Positions 1 through 10,532 of a DNA stretch of 64,000 nt are shown piece by piece. The stretch lies in contig OZ234503.1 in NCBI GenBank assembly GCA_965153455.1, positions 14,823,118 through 14,887,117 on the forward strand. The letters run 5' to 3'. This DNA is from Sphagnum compactum. Its lineage: Eukaryota > Bryophyta > Sphagnopsida > Sphagnales. Position numbers and translations under genes: made by a program. The notes beneath the pieces were generated by a model that searched no databases, had not been told where the DNA came from, and saw nothing but the letters and a program-made list of their open reading frames with translations. Every line of letters starts with the position of its first letter. Position 1 is the stretch's first letter.

Positions 1-302
1 AAAGAGAGGGTGACTTTACGGATAACTTTAATGCCATATTTAACTACACCTGCCAATGGAACCATCACATCGAATTGTGTAGACAGTAATCTGCTCATAG
101 TTTAGACAAGAAAAATCAGTCCACCCTATTTCTAGATTGTCGACATTGTCCTTTTGACTTTACAATTTGGGAAAGTATATTTATCCACAAATGGTTTAAT
201 TTACACCTAAAATTATGATGGTTGCATGTATGCACGTTCCTTTAGGTTGTTTTCAAAAAGCATTTTATGACAGAAACAAGTTTATAATGTCAATTGATGT
301 GC

Positions 303-359
303 AACTTGGCAAGTTGGCTCCATGATGCTAGTTGGCTCCATGATGCTAGTTGCCAAGTT
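303..359. repeat. 18-bp tandem duplication inside a 10-bp inverted repeat
   Basis: The 18-bp unit GTTGGCTCCATGATGCTA occurs twice in a row at 313-330 and 331-348. The pair is flanked by AACTTGGCAA (303-312) and its exact reverse complement TTGCCAAGTT (350-359). The whole could fold as a stem with the duplication in the loop. Confidence 0.85.
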
Positions 360-1616
360 CCATTAACTAGCATTGGGAAACACCATCATGAACTAGTCCT
401 TACCAATGGTGGCAAAATGGCAAATACAATTTCAGTGAGGATGCAAACCTTGATATTCATGGTTTTTGGCACAAAACGTTTTTGTTTCTAAAATCACTCA
501 TTCTGCAAGGAGAATTGACCAACATCAAGGAGCTTTTGTAAATGAGAATCAAACATATCAAAAAACCCATTAAAAGGAATTCTTTTAGTCTCAAAGTGAA
601 TAATCCTTTGTTCCAACCAAAGGGTTTAGGGCTTAAATAAATTCCATGCAAAAATGGCATGCAAGGGTTTTTGAAGTATATACATTTTCAGTCAATGTGC
701 GTGTACCTGGACCTTCCAGATCCCATATCTGTCCAATATAATTACTATACAACTCAATGGAGCTTCTAACATTGAAGGATCAAGGGGTCAATAAGCATTT
801 TCCCCCTTGGTCATTTTCCATAAATCTTCCATTTCCTATGTTCCAATTGGACAATTATTCCATTGGTGATGAATCCCTCACCAATATGAAAATTAACCGA
901 TGTGAGTTTTAACCATTTTATCCACTTTCAATACATTTTATCCACAATCAGACATTGGTGGCTGAAAAATATGACAACAGAAAAGAGAGAAAGAATAGCC
1001 CTATAAGGAATAAACATATGAATGTACACCTAAATTACAAAGCAATTTACAAGCGATAAATATGAAAATATGACGATAATAAAAAAGATAACAAAACTTG
1101 CTTTCAACAACTATAAAATATTTACAAGTACTAAATTTAAGGGTGCAATTTTACAAACATGTGATTAAAACCAAGTTTCAGCAGCTAGAAAAAAAAGTAT
1201 TTCAATAATGCCATGTGTGCAAGGAAAGTTTCGTTTGCAATCCATTTCGACCAATATTGTGTGTATATTATTCCAAATACATCCATGACATCTTGTGCTA
1301 GGAACCTATTTTCCAACTCATCATTGACATTCGTTGTTGCCTTTGAATAATGCCTTTGCACCTTGTTAACGGTGTGCTAAAACAAAACTTTAGTAACATG
1401 AACATATTCACCAATGTGAGGGCAAACACAATGCATGATGATAAAAGTCTTAGCAATTTTGATTTCATATTCTTCAACCCAATGTTTAAATCGACACCCG
1501 ACTTACGGATCACAATATATGACTTGGTTGATATTGGAATACGCTAGTGAATGCATTGAAAATCCTAAAACAATTCCATTTTAAAATATTTTTCTTCAAA
1601 TTTTTTTATTTATTTT

Positions 1617-1662
1617 GTCACCAATTTTATGATTTAAAGATTTAAATCATAAAATTGGTGAC
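1617..1662. repeat. 46-bp near-perfect palindrome
   Basis: The arms 1617-1638 and 1641-1662 are 22-bp perfect reverse complements separated by GA. Each arm starts or ends with GTCACC/GGTGAC. A/T-rich flanks extend the symmetry imperfectly (TTTATTTATTTT against ATAAATAAATAA). This could be a short foldback element or a hairpin left by a transposon; no protein or target duplication was found. Confidence 0.85.
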
Positions 1663-1979
1663 ATTATAAATAAATAAATAACTTGAGCCAACCCTCGCAT
1701 AATGGGAATGTCCCAAAAAATGATCTTTGCTCTTTTCTCAAAGGGATATTGAAAAATATAAAGTGCCCTCCAAATACGCTTGGAAATTTGTACAAATGCC
1801 CTACAAATTGAATTTTAGTTCAATGAAAAACATGTGATGCCATTGCTTTAAGATCCTCCCAAAAAGTTAGATTCTAGGAAACGATAGTTAGCATCCTTTT
1901 GAATTTGTGTGAATTTTGGGAAGTTATGGTAATGCTTGATTTGTCTTGCTTTGGTTTGAGGGAATTATTGAAAAGGCAT

Positions 1980-2252
1980 TTTATCTATCCCATGGCTACC
2001 ATGATCTACTTCCAGTTCGTTTTCGCTGCCATCACGCTCATCCTCTTGGCTGGCTCCCTTCTGGGTCGTATGAACTTTACTGCCTGGATGCTCTTCGTCC
2101 CCTTGTGGCTCACTTTCTCTTACAGTATCGGTGCTTTCAGCTTGTGGGGTGGTGGCTTCCTTTTCCAGTGGGGTTGCATCGATTACTCTGGTGGCTATGT
2201 CATCCATCTCTCCTCCGGCATTGCTGGTTTCACTTCCGCTTATTGGGTGGGT
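1980..2252 (+). pseudogene. AMT2-type ammonium transporter fragment
   Basis: About 90 codons encode an internal part of a plant AMT2/MEP-class ammonium transporter. The frame runs from [18 protein letters not shown] through [32 protein letters not shown] and [18 protein letters not shown] to AYWVG. These are consecutive transmembrane segments of the channel core. Family members have more than 400 residues, so this is roughly one fifth. The frame is intact and its codons are C-ending and GC-rich, unlike the AT-rich flanks. It ends at TGGGTG|GTGTAC, which could be a splice donor. No other AMT exon was recognised nearby, so a captured or relict exon is more likely than a working gene. The family is clear; fragment status is inference. 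Confidence 0.75.
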
Positions 2253-2770
2253 GTACAAGAACAACCTCTTTGAAACATGTTTATTGAATGCAGTTGATCA
2301 GAGATATTGCTGCAAATAGACATGTTCAAAACTTCCTGACTAGCTGGGTGTGATTTTTACATCTTATTTATGAACATATGCAGGATGTTAAGCCTGTAGA
2401 CCATCTTCATGGAGCATAAACATCTATGACCTTGTTGTGATTGCCCAAAGATGAAATCAAACTTGAACTTGGGCACAAAGTGCAAGATGATATGCAAGGC
2501 AAATTAGCTTGAAGTAAGGTCCTATTTTTCTATGCAAGACCAAGGTTCTTGATCCCTTTCAACCTGGACTGTACTCCTCTCACCTTGAAACAATGTCGGA
2601 CATGGGCTTCACACCTGAATGGATGAACACAGCAAGCAAGGGCTGTGGCAGATTTTGAAATACCCAGTGAAAAAAAAACTCTAAAACAAATTTGACTGAG
2701 AATCTTGTCATGCTGTTTTGTTGCAGCAAGAAAGAAGGGCTCACCAAATGGATCTGCGTTTTTGCTGCAG

Positions 2771-2962
2771 ATCCATGTGCTGTTTGACAAAATGGATGCA
2801 AAAAAAGCAGGAATTTTAAGCAGGGGAGATTTCGCACACTTCATTGAGGGGAACCCTGAGTACCTTCTCATCTTTCTGATTGCAAAAGCAGACCTGCTAG
2901 CAAGATCCAAACTAGAATTTGACAAGGATTTTCTTGATGTGGACAGACAATTGACAGATTGA
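2771..2962 (+). pseudogene. EF-hand-like orphan exon
   Basis: A plausible acceptor (TTTGCTGCAG, ending at 2770) opens a frame of about 64 codons to a TGA. It contains VLFDKMDAKKAGILSRGDF, which resembles one EF-hand loop, followed by HFIEGNPEYLLIFLIAKADL and an acidic, Asp-rich tail. The family was not recognised. The loop is not canonical: it has KKAG where DxDG is usual, so calcium binding is doubtful. It lies 0.5 kb after an ammonium transporter fragment and directly abuts an antisense PPR remnant, which suggests shuffled gene pieces. It could instead be a genuine exon of a gene with very long introns. Confidence 0.35.
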
Positions 2963-2965
2963 TCA

Positions 2966-3422
2966 TTAAGGTTTAGAATTCCATTTCAAATCAGCTGGGT
3001 TGGCACAAGCATTCAGGATGCTTATGTAAGTGATCTCATCCAATTCCACGCCTTCATGTTGCATGTTTTCAAAAACTTCAAAGGCCTCGTTAATACATCT
3101 GCATTTCGCATACATGTTGATAAGAGCAGTCCCAACACGTAAGTCAGATTCAAATCCAGCTTCAATGATCTGGGCATGGACTTGCTTCCCCCCATTCCAA
3201 GGACCTTGGATTGGCACATGCTTTGAGAATGCTCATATATGTCACTTTGTCTGGCTGCACACCTTCCTGTTGCATTTGTTGGATTGACACAAAAGCCTCT
3301 TCCACATGGCCATGCTTACCATATCCTGCAATCAAAGTGGTCCATGACACGAGATCTTTTTTCAGAAGTCTGTTGAAAACTAGCTGTGCAGCTGACATAC
3401 ATCCCTTGGAATGTATTTTCAA
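2966..3422 (-). pseudogene. PPR protein remnant, frameshifted
   Basis: Two overlapping minus-strand frames together encode pentatricopeptide repeats of the plant organellar RNA-binding family. The first (about 3400 to 3190) reads DLVSWTTLIAGYGKHGHVEE and later VQPDKVTYMSILKACANP. The second (about 3200 to 2966) continues GKQVHAQIIEAGFESDLRVG, then TALINMYAKC and a further SILNACANP. The switch lies at a run of six C on the plus strand (3188-3193), so one extra base explains the break. There is no start, no organelle-targeting leader and no E/DYW C-terminus. Intact PPR genes have ten or more repeats; about three remain. Family assignment is firm and loss of function is nearly certain. Confidence 0.85.
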
Positions 3423-4012
3423 TATTACAAGTTATGTTTCAACACAAATATATATAACTAAGGTTTGAACACCAGGTTTAGTCTTAGTAAACCTGTAATA
3501 CTTAAAATGAAATTATCATTTTCATGCTATTCTTGTTTTGGGATCATGGTTTTTGTTGTTCTTCTTGGTTGGTGATGTCAACACTAAATTTGAAAACTAA
3601 TGCATGTTTGGAAAAGGCTTGAAAAAAATTGCTGCATTAGTGGGCTTGTATGCATTCTCATTGTCATCCTTACACATGTCCATTCTAACTTGGAATGCAT
3701 TATGTGAAGATGGGGAAGAATATGGTAAAAATTTGATTGCATGATTTTAACAATATTTTATTGTCATCATTTGAATTGTTAATCAATTTTTGAAAGGATG
3801 TGTCCCATAAACACATTATTTTTCAACAATGTTTCATTTTCAAAAAGGTTTTCTATGTAACACGCATGTTTGAATATTATCACATTCACAATTTGAACTC
3901 ATTTGTAAGACCCATCCATGTTTGAAAACTTTAACACTCACAATTTGAACTTTTACATAAGATCCATGTTTGAATATTGTAATACCCACAATTTGAATCA
4001 TTTATTTTCTAG
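3423..4012. other. intergenic DNA
   Basis: No gene recognised. A short hairpin (CAGGTTTA/TAAACCTG, about 3474-3496) and three loose repeats of a CATGTTTGAA...CACAATTTGAA motif (about 3867-3995) are the only structure noticed. Confidence 0.5.
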
Positions 4013-4474
4013 TTGATGCAAGAGACTTCTCCTCCGCCGAAGAAGAATCCTTCCAAAAACAAGGAATGGAAACGTTTTCCGTACCCTAGAAAGTACTACG
4101 GCGACTGCCTACCTACTCCCGCTGCCGCAAGTGCGCGCGTCAACACTCCATCTTGTCGGAGGAGAGCGAGTCAGGAAACGTCGAGAGTCCAGGAGCGTCT
4201 TGCACGAGGGAGCATGCGGAAGCTTCGGATGCAGCAGCGGCAGCAAAAGCGGAGTAGTGGCAGAATCGCGGAGGATTTTCAGGGCGTTTCTTTTTTCCCG
4301 CAGAATAATATTCTTCTTCTTTCTTCTTTCAAGATTTACGGTAGAGAGAGAGAGAGAGAGAGAGGCGCGGAAGGTTTGTTTGTAGCAAATTGAGCTTCAA
4401 AAACACTTAATTCTTGTTGTTCGATCTCAAGTGAAGGAACTTATATCGTGGAGAAGAAGCTAGAGAGAAGAGGG
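4013..4474 (+). promoter_or_regulatory. GC-richer leader-like block with (AG)n
   Basis: Base composition rises sharply and CpG appears (GCGCGC, GGCGCGG). A (AG)n tract lies at 4343-4364, followed by purine-rich sequence up to an ATG at 4475. In this window such composition marks the leaders of the two best-supported genes, so this may be the promoter and 5' leader of a gene starting near 4475. No TATA box or transcription start can be fixed. Confidence 0.3.
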
Positions 4475-4705
4475 ATGCAAGCTGTGAAGGATCTAAATCA
4501 TCACGATGATCATTGCTCGGAGCTCCTCCTCCGGTCTTCCAGCAGCAGCCTCCACAATTTGCTGCTGGATATGCAGCAGATTTTACTCTCGTTTGCTTTC
4601 CGGCATGCACGACATGCCCAACCAAGGAAGGCGGCAAGGCACTTGTTACCTCGACTACTACCTCCTGCAGTTTCTGGTACGGTTCTGGTCCTGTCTATTG
4701 CATAA
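4475..4705 (+). CDS. unrecognised short reading frame
   Basis: An ATG at 4475 opens 76 codons after a purine-rich leader. The product would have a run of five serines and a leucine-rich amphipathic stretch (SLHNLLLDMQQILLSF), then an arginine-rich part. No family was recognised. A GT at about 4678 (TTTCTGGTACGG) could be a splice donor, so this may be only a first exon. Overlapping frames on both strands are also open, which weakens the call. It could be the start of a lost gene or a GC-rich non-coding block. Confidence 0.2.
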   Translation: MQAVKDLNHHDDHCSELLLRSSSSSLHNLLLDMQQILLSFAFRHARHAQPRKAARHLLPRLLPPAVSGTVLVLSIA

Positions 4706-4860
4706 TGCTGGATCCATCACACAATTCTTCAATGCATCTGGGGAATCTGTGGAGCTCTAAACCCTACAGAACTTTCGCCCAATTGAGGGAGAAAGTCTTC
4801 AGAAGCAAAAAAGCCTGTGGTATTCTGAAACAGAAACACAGCACAGACACATAGAGAATG

Positions 4861-7800
4861 AATCCATTCCATTATTTCCAATGTCTGTAGCTGCAGTTTC
4901 TGAATGGCATTTGTAATCAGGTCCAGCAATGAGCTCACAAAGGCTTTGGGAGGCATTCTTCAAAGAGAGAAAATCTATGTTAGGTACTATGGATTAAGAG
5001 CATAGTTACCAAGGTGGTCTTTAAGCACTTGGTGATAGAATTTTAGAAATGGTTTGAAAAAAATGTTTGAAAATGATAGAAAGAACCAACAAAAATAATG
5101 TTTGATTGGATCATAAGAAATGACAAACATTAATTGAAAAACTTGCTTTATTTCACATGACCTACCAAAAATCAAAACTCCTAAAAAAAACTCCTTCAAA
5201 GTTAGAAAGGAAAGTTCCTTAAACATTCTTTAGAAACAATTTTAACAATTCCAAATCTATTCCTTACTTTAAAAGCTTTATGAAAACATTTTAAGTCTTG
5301 AAAATTCTTCTTGAAAAGATTCTCAAAGCAATTTAAATGTGTTTTGGGGGTTTTTAGTTTTTACCATGGTAGTCTTAAGCCTATTTAGTTGGATTTGCCT
5401 ATTAGCAAAATATGAAAAGGGAAAAAAAAAAAAAACATCCTTACATAGTTTTGGGTACCCTACTTGAACCCATGTATAGAAAATGTGACAATTTCTAAAG
5501 ATTTTTTAAAAAAATCGACTTTAGATTTTTATTTCTTTAAAAAATTTATTGAATTTGTGACAATTTTATTAATATAAAAATTTGACAACAGTGCAAATTT
5601 TTGCACAAAAAATGAAGGCAGGTCCCACCTAGGAGAAAGCCCAAAACCCATGAGTGACTGAATAGGACATCCAAACCCATTACAGTCATATGCAACAAGT
5701 GAACTTCAGTTGCCAATAAAACTTTTGTCCCTGAATGAATGTTGAGAGTTTGAGAGGTGACAATTGAGAACAAAAAAGAATTGGGACACATTGGAAAGCA
5801 TGTAAAGGCAAAAAAACACACCAACAATAGTCTAGGAATCCATTTATCATCATGAGAGTTGAAAAGACAAAACAAATGCAACAATTTGCTCTCAAAGACA
5901 AAACAAACAACATGAGAATTTTGCCACAATTTGCTCTCAAAGACAAAACAAACAACATGAGAATTTTGCCACAATTTGCTCTCAAAGATGTGCTCATTGT
6001 AAGATGTTAAACATCCCCTTATGAACTTTGCATTTCGTAAGCACATTGACGTTTATCGTGCGTCAATGTTTCATTTATCACAAAGCACAGTAAATGCAAC
6101 ATTGTTGTTTAGATGACAACAACAACCAAAAAAATATGAGTAAATTGTTATTTCCCAACGTTTATATTGGTATTTTGTATCATGTGTTTTGCATTTAAAA
6201 GACAAAAAGCTAGAAGACCCTAATTGCATGTCCCATTTGGCTAATACCTAAATAGCCATATATTCTCAAAAAAATTTAATCCAAATTTGATCACCCTATT
6301 AAACCAACAACTATTGGAGTTGATTTTTAAAGTTTATTAAAAATCCAAATCAGCTCAATAGATTAATTGACAAAGTATTTACTTGGCATTCAAAGCATTT
6401 CTTGTCCCAACTTGTCATATATTTAGTCTACGATTTTGAATTTAGAAGTTTATGGGAAATGGTGTTGCAGTTCAAGTAGCAATAGTAATGCATAATTGGA
6501 CAATTAATGATAAAAAAAATTCATTATAGGTTTTCAAAACATCTTATTATCAATCAAAAATTTGAAAATGAACCATTATTATAACAATTACAAAATATGC
6601 AATAGATTAGAGTTGCAAATTCCAATATACTCAAACTCTGGGGAGATGACCATAAAAATATGAATTTATGATGTAATACTATTTTCAACCATTTGAAAAG
6701 CCACTCATGCTCTATGAGGAGTTAGTTTAATCTGGTTCTTAATATGTTCCCCAAGTTCCCAATGTGTTCCCAAAGGGTGTTCCCAATAGCACCCCATATG
6801 TTTTGCCCAAAGTCCTCCACTTCTCACCTATGTATGTGGGCACCCAAAGGGGGAGACACCTCAGCTTTCCATAGAATCTTCTATTTTGGGAAGCCTTCAT
6901 AGTTTCAACTTTTTTATGCAATGGGCCAATCAGATTGGCACATTGGGAAAAAAGAAGTTAGACTTGTGAGGCATGCCCAACTAATTAATATGAAAAACAA
7001 TAAGACAATGCTCTCGTTACTAAAAACTTGAATTATACATAATTCTCACGTAACAAGCCTCATTACACCAAACTTCACATTGAAATTTGCATTCATCTTC
7101 AGGTGCAAACTCAATTGATAACTCGATTTCAATTTGAACAATTGCTTGCCACTTGTGTGCTCAATTGAGAGGCGATTTGTCAAGTTTCAAACTCTCAAGA
7201 AGCACTTGGACGTGTGCTGGCTTGGTCCATATTATATCTCTAGTGCATCTCTATCCATGTTTTGCAATTCAATCCAGTCCTTCACTTTCTACCTAGTAAA
7301 CAATCAACATAAAATCAATCATTATATTTGAGTTAAGAAGCAATCCACCTTGTTCAAAGAAAGAAATTTGGGTTCTTTGGGGAGAAGAAGATGAACTGAA
7401 TTTCCAACAATTTTCTCTTTATTGAAACCATAGGGATCACCTTCATGTCCTTCATCCTCTATTGCATACTAGCAAAGCCTTTTAAAAGCTCAGACACTTT
7501 CAGATCGCCCTAACAAAACCCCACAAGATGTCACCATAGTTTTTTCTACATAAACCCTTGTTCATCTTACAGCAAGCCCGAACTATTAGTGTCATAGCCA
7601 ATTTCCATAAAACATCTACATGAGTTCAACATGAATCCAAAAACAATGCATGCCAATTGAAGGATGCCATGCTCAACACGGATACCAATAACATGTGGTT
7701 TGAATAAGTGCATCTGATCGAGATTTTGCAGGATCAAATTCAAACCTCTTCAGATTGATCCCCATTGAAACCATTGATGATTTGTTAACAGGTAGCCAAG

Positions 7801-8212
7801 CTTGTAGGTCAAGGTAGCTTTTGAGATCAGTACGAACTTTGAACATGCCCTCCTCCACTTGAAGATCCTGACTTGGAAGACAACAGAATGGGGCATCTTG
7901 AACATGTTAGATCTTTCATTGGTGGAGGATGTGAAACTCACTACAGCTTTGAAAAATGGATCCCTGTTGCATGGTTGTCCTTTTAAATATGGCTAATGAA
8001 GAGGATTTGGGATTTGCAAACAAATAACCCATCTTGGCTAACCTATGCTGTGTTTGTGACTTGGTAGTAGATGTGTATGATACTTGATCCCACCTTTTGC
8101 TTGGGTTTGGTCTTTGCCAACTAGCAAAATTTGTGCTTGTTCTTCTTTAAGCCACACATCTGTTCACACCCCAAAGAAAACCTCTAACATTCTATTTTGT
8201 TTTTGCTATCAG
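4861..8212. other. AT-rich intergenic DNA
   Basis: No gene recognised. It contains a 45-bp tandem repeat at 5882-5988 and a small palindrome, ACATTGACG/CGTCAATGT, at 6043-6069. All open frames are short, lack domain motifs and overlap freely. Confidence 0.6.
5882..5988. repeat. 45-bp tandem repeat, 2.4 copies
   Basis: The unit starting CAATTTGCTCTCAAAGAC begins at 5882, 5927 and 5972, an exact 45-bp step. The first two copies are identical and the third is partial. Because 45 is a multiple of three, it makes repetitive open frames on the minus strand that are not genes. Confidence 0.95.
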
Positions 8213-8395
8213 GCTGAGTTTCCTGGAGGTGAAGCACCCATAGGACAGACAGGGAAGAGGTACCCAAATTTTGATTTACCACAAGGACCACAAGTAAAAC
8301 GTCTTAGATGTGAAGTCGACATTGAGAGTACTAGTTCATTACCTTTGTCTTTCTGTGATGTCAATTCCATTGAGGTTGGCCAAGAAAGAGCTTGA
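8213..8395 (+). pseudogene. orphan exon-like segment, unrecognised
   Basis: A pyrimidine-rich acceptor (TTTTTGCTATCAG, ending at 8212) opens a 60-codon frame that looks coding: it begins AEFPGGEAPIGQTGKRYPNF and continues DLPQGPQVKRLRCEVDIES, ending at TGA 8393-8395. A GT after codon GAG (about 8371) could be a donor. The family was not recognised and no neighbouring exon could be linked. It may be a piece of a dead gene or an exon of an undetected gene. Confidence 0.25.
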
Positions 8396-9500
8396 TATCT
8401 TCTTGTTCTTAGCAACTTGAATCCTCATTCCTTTACCCACTGCAAACAGCTCACCCTTGGATACCTTTGTACTTTGTACCCATTGAATTGATCAACATCA
8501 ACTAGGATATCAACCAGTAACTACAGGAGAAAGAAGCTTTGCCACAATTTGATTCTTTGGCATAGCTTGAAGGCGACGAAACAAGTGCATATTTGGTCAC
8601 ACATGTTGGTTGATTGCATCCCTCCAAGCCCAATGCTATCTGGCCATGCTTCTAGCACTTGTCACAGCACATCAGCCACAACTTGTAGGTTGAGGAAATT
8701 TGGTATAGCTGACCCTTTTAGCTGGATAGGCTTGAAATATGTTCTTGACATGAGCCAATACAAGCAAAACATTAAATCAATGACAATGTAACAAATGAAA
8801 GTTCACATTGCTGTCTCTTTGCTTGAAGTTGCACATATGAACCAACCACCAATATATTCATCATGGGAGAGTTCACATTGCTCTCTCTTTGTTTGGAGTT
8901 GCCACAACTGTACCAACAGCCAATGTATTCATCATCAAGTGCTTGTCACACCATACCAAGCAATTGACCACTTTTGACAAAGATCAATCTCAAATAACTA
9001 AACATCACATTCATGTTGGATGAATATGTTCACATTCTTAGACATGTTTCACAAATTGTTAATACCGGTTTGGTGATGCTTGCTCACATTGTCAAAATTG
9101 ATTGGTGCAATCAAAGCCTCAATCGGCTAAAAATTGTAACCACCCACAAAATGTTCAAAAGCCTTTACAGTTTACAGTTTGCTCTTCTAGCTGAAAAAAC
9201 TTGTCAGCTCATCAACCATCCACAGAACGACTACCCGATTTGAGCAAAGAAAACCCATAATGCTCATTATGATGCATCAGAGATCAAAAATACAAATTTA
9301 CAGTTAACACACAATCACCACCCAAAACATAAAAATATACATAGTTCAACTGCTACATGCCGAGAGGTGCACATAAAATCAATCCTCTGTCACATGTCTA
9401 TTTTTAACCATGTTCACTGCACACCTCATCTATTTGAGTTTCAAGGAAACCCCATTTTGCTGCCACACTTAGGCATATGAGATATAGATTGTTCCAGAAA
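8396..9500. other. intergenic DNA
   Basis: No gene recognised apart from a diverged 70-bp tandem repeat at 8800-8940. The right end may include the 3' untranslated part of the minus-strand cysteine-rich protein gene: AG acceptors near 9600 follow a good GTGAG donor near 9680. Confidence 0.4.
8800..8940. repeat. 70-bp diverged tandem duplication
   Basis: AGTTCACATTGCTSTCTCTT starts at 8800 and again at 8870. Both copies continue through a GAAGTTGC/GGAGTTGC block and end with CCAATRTATTCATCATSR. Several substitutions separate the copies. Confidence 0.85.
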
Positions 9501-9710
9501 TCACTGTGGATCCCAAAAAAAAGTTAAGACATCAAAATTTCAGCTAGCGCCAGATCGTTCCAATTATCACTCATCATGATCTGCTTTTGCCCATCTGCAA
9601 AAGAATCGTGAAGAGAAGACAATAGTTTCTAAACAATACAGTGTAGGAAAAAAAAAGGAAAAAGAAAGAGTTGTCTCTCACCCGAGAATTCCATCATTGG
9701 AGCAAAGCCA

Positions 9711-10532
9711 TCAAAAGCCACAAGACTTGGTGTAACTGACATTGGTCTGAAAGCATTCTGAAACATTCGGATGGCATAAATGAATGTAATTGCAGTCGCA
9801 CCCAGAGTGAATGCCAGTTTTGCATGTCACTGTGAAACCCTCCTTGCACACCGGGTCTGCAGATTGACATACTGGAAGAAAACATAAAAAACATCCACAA
9901 ACTCAAATATTGCCCTCAAATGAATTAATAAATTCTCATTCAACCTGATGGGTACCAACTGTGGCAAGTTTTTTGTATACAAAATAGCTGTGTACATGAG
10001 ACTTACATGGTGGAATAAGTGCCTGAACTTCTTCTACACTCCGTGATTCTGCAATCTGCAATGAACAAATGGCTCCTGTTGGCAATGAGAAGCTATAGCT
10101 ACAAAGGACCAGAACTTGATATAAAATGCAGTAAGAAAAAAACCTAATTAGGTTTTTCACTTGAACTCAGAGATCAGCAGTCTCTGGAATTTTGGTGAAG
10201 ATTCAAGAGTCTTTGACAATTTGTTTACCTCTTGATTTTGGACTCTGCTCAATTGGGCAATCCACGACCAATTCCTGCTTGCTTCTGCACACAGCCTCAC
10301 AACCAGCTTAATAGTCATCATCAGCAGCACCACCAGATGGAGGAGCATCAAGCCATGAGCCACCTAGTTTGTTTTCATGTGTTCAGTCCCAACATTAAGA
10401 TGTGAAGCAAACTAATGTAGAAAATTATCCTCAAGTGATCACTGGATTTTCCAAAATGGTGGAACCTAGTTAGGGTTTACCTGCAAGGAGCAGAAACAAC
10501 ACAAGACCTCCCAACAGATCCCTGACATGCAT
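9711..10532 (-). CDS. secreted cysteine-rich protein, four exons
   Basis: Reconstructed minus-strand gene: join 10532-10481, 10306-10229, 10048-10007 and 9871-9711. This gives 333 coding bases, 110 residues and a TGA. Every junction has GT/AG and the phase is kept. Exon 1 encodes a hydrophobic leader, MHVRDLLGGLVLFLLLA, with AAG|C as the likely cleavage site. The mature part has 11 cysteines: CEAVC and DCP in exon 2, then LCQ, VCK, TCK, GCDC, LCH, ECF and SCG in exon 4, with two NVS glycosylation sites near the end. Donors are strong (GTAAAC, GTAAAC, GTAAGT). Exons 2 and 3 each have two possible acceptors. The family was not recognised; size, leader and cysteine density fit plant secreted cysteine-rich peptides (defence or signalling). 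A GTGAG donor follows the stop near 9680, suggesting an intron in the 3' leader. The exon model is inference; no transcript was seen. Confidence 0.6.
10308..10363 (-). other. alternative exon extension with in-frame TAA
   Basis: A second acceptor (AACTAG, ending at 10364) would extend exon 2 of the cysteine-rich gene upstream. The phase also fits exon 1, and the frame reads GGSWLDAPPSGGAADDDY and then TAA at 10310-10308. The product would be a 35-residue precursor: the signal peptide plus a short acidic tail ending in Asp-Tyr. Using the acceptor ending at 10307 skips the stop. Which form is made cannot be told from sequence. Confidence 0.4.

Larger units (their letters stand above)
1..1979. 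other. AT-rich intergenic DNA
   Basis: No gene recognised. The stretch is AT-rich with only short open frames that show no codon structure or family motif. It holds a small tandem duplication near 313-348 and a strong palindrome at 1617-1662, listed separately. Confidence 0.6.

Noticed and set aside
5546-6046. 166-codon minus-strand frame with a repeated segment
   Set aside because: Openness comes from the 45-bp tandem repeat (a multiple of three). Two frames stay open at once and no motif is present.
10308-10310. TAA in the cysteine-rich gene as pseudogene evidence or stop readthrough
   Set aside because: A downstream acceptor ending at 10307 joins exon 1 in frame and removes the stop, so neither idea is needed.
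10157-10363. Single-exon minus-strand protein with a hydrophobic start (MAHGLMLLHLVVLL...)
   Set aside because: The apparent start is a GTG at a splice acceptor. The phased four-exon model explains the sequence better, with a genuine ATG leader in exon 1.
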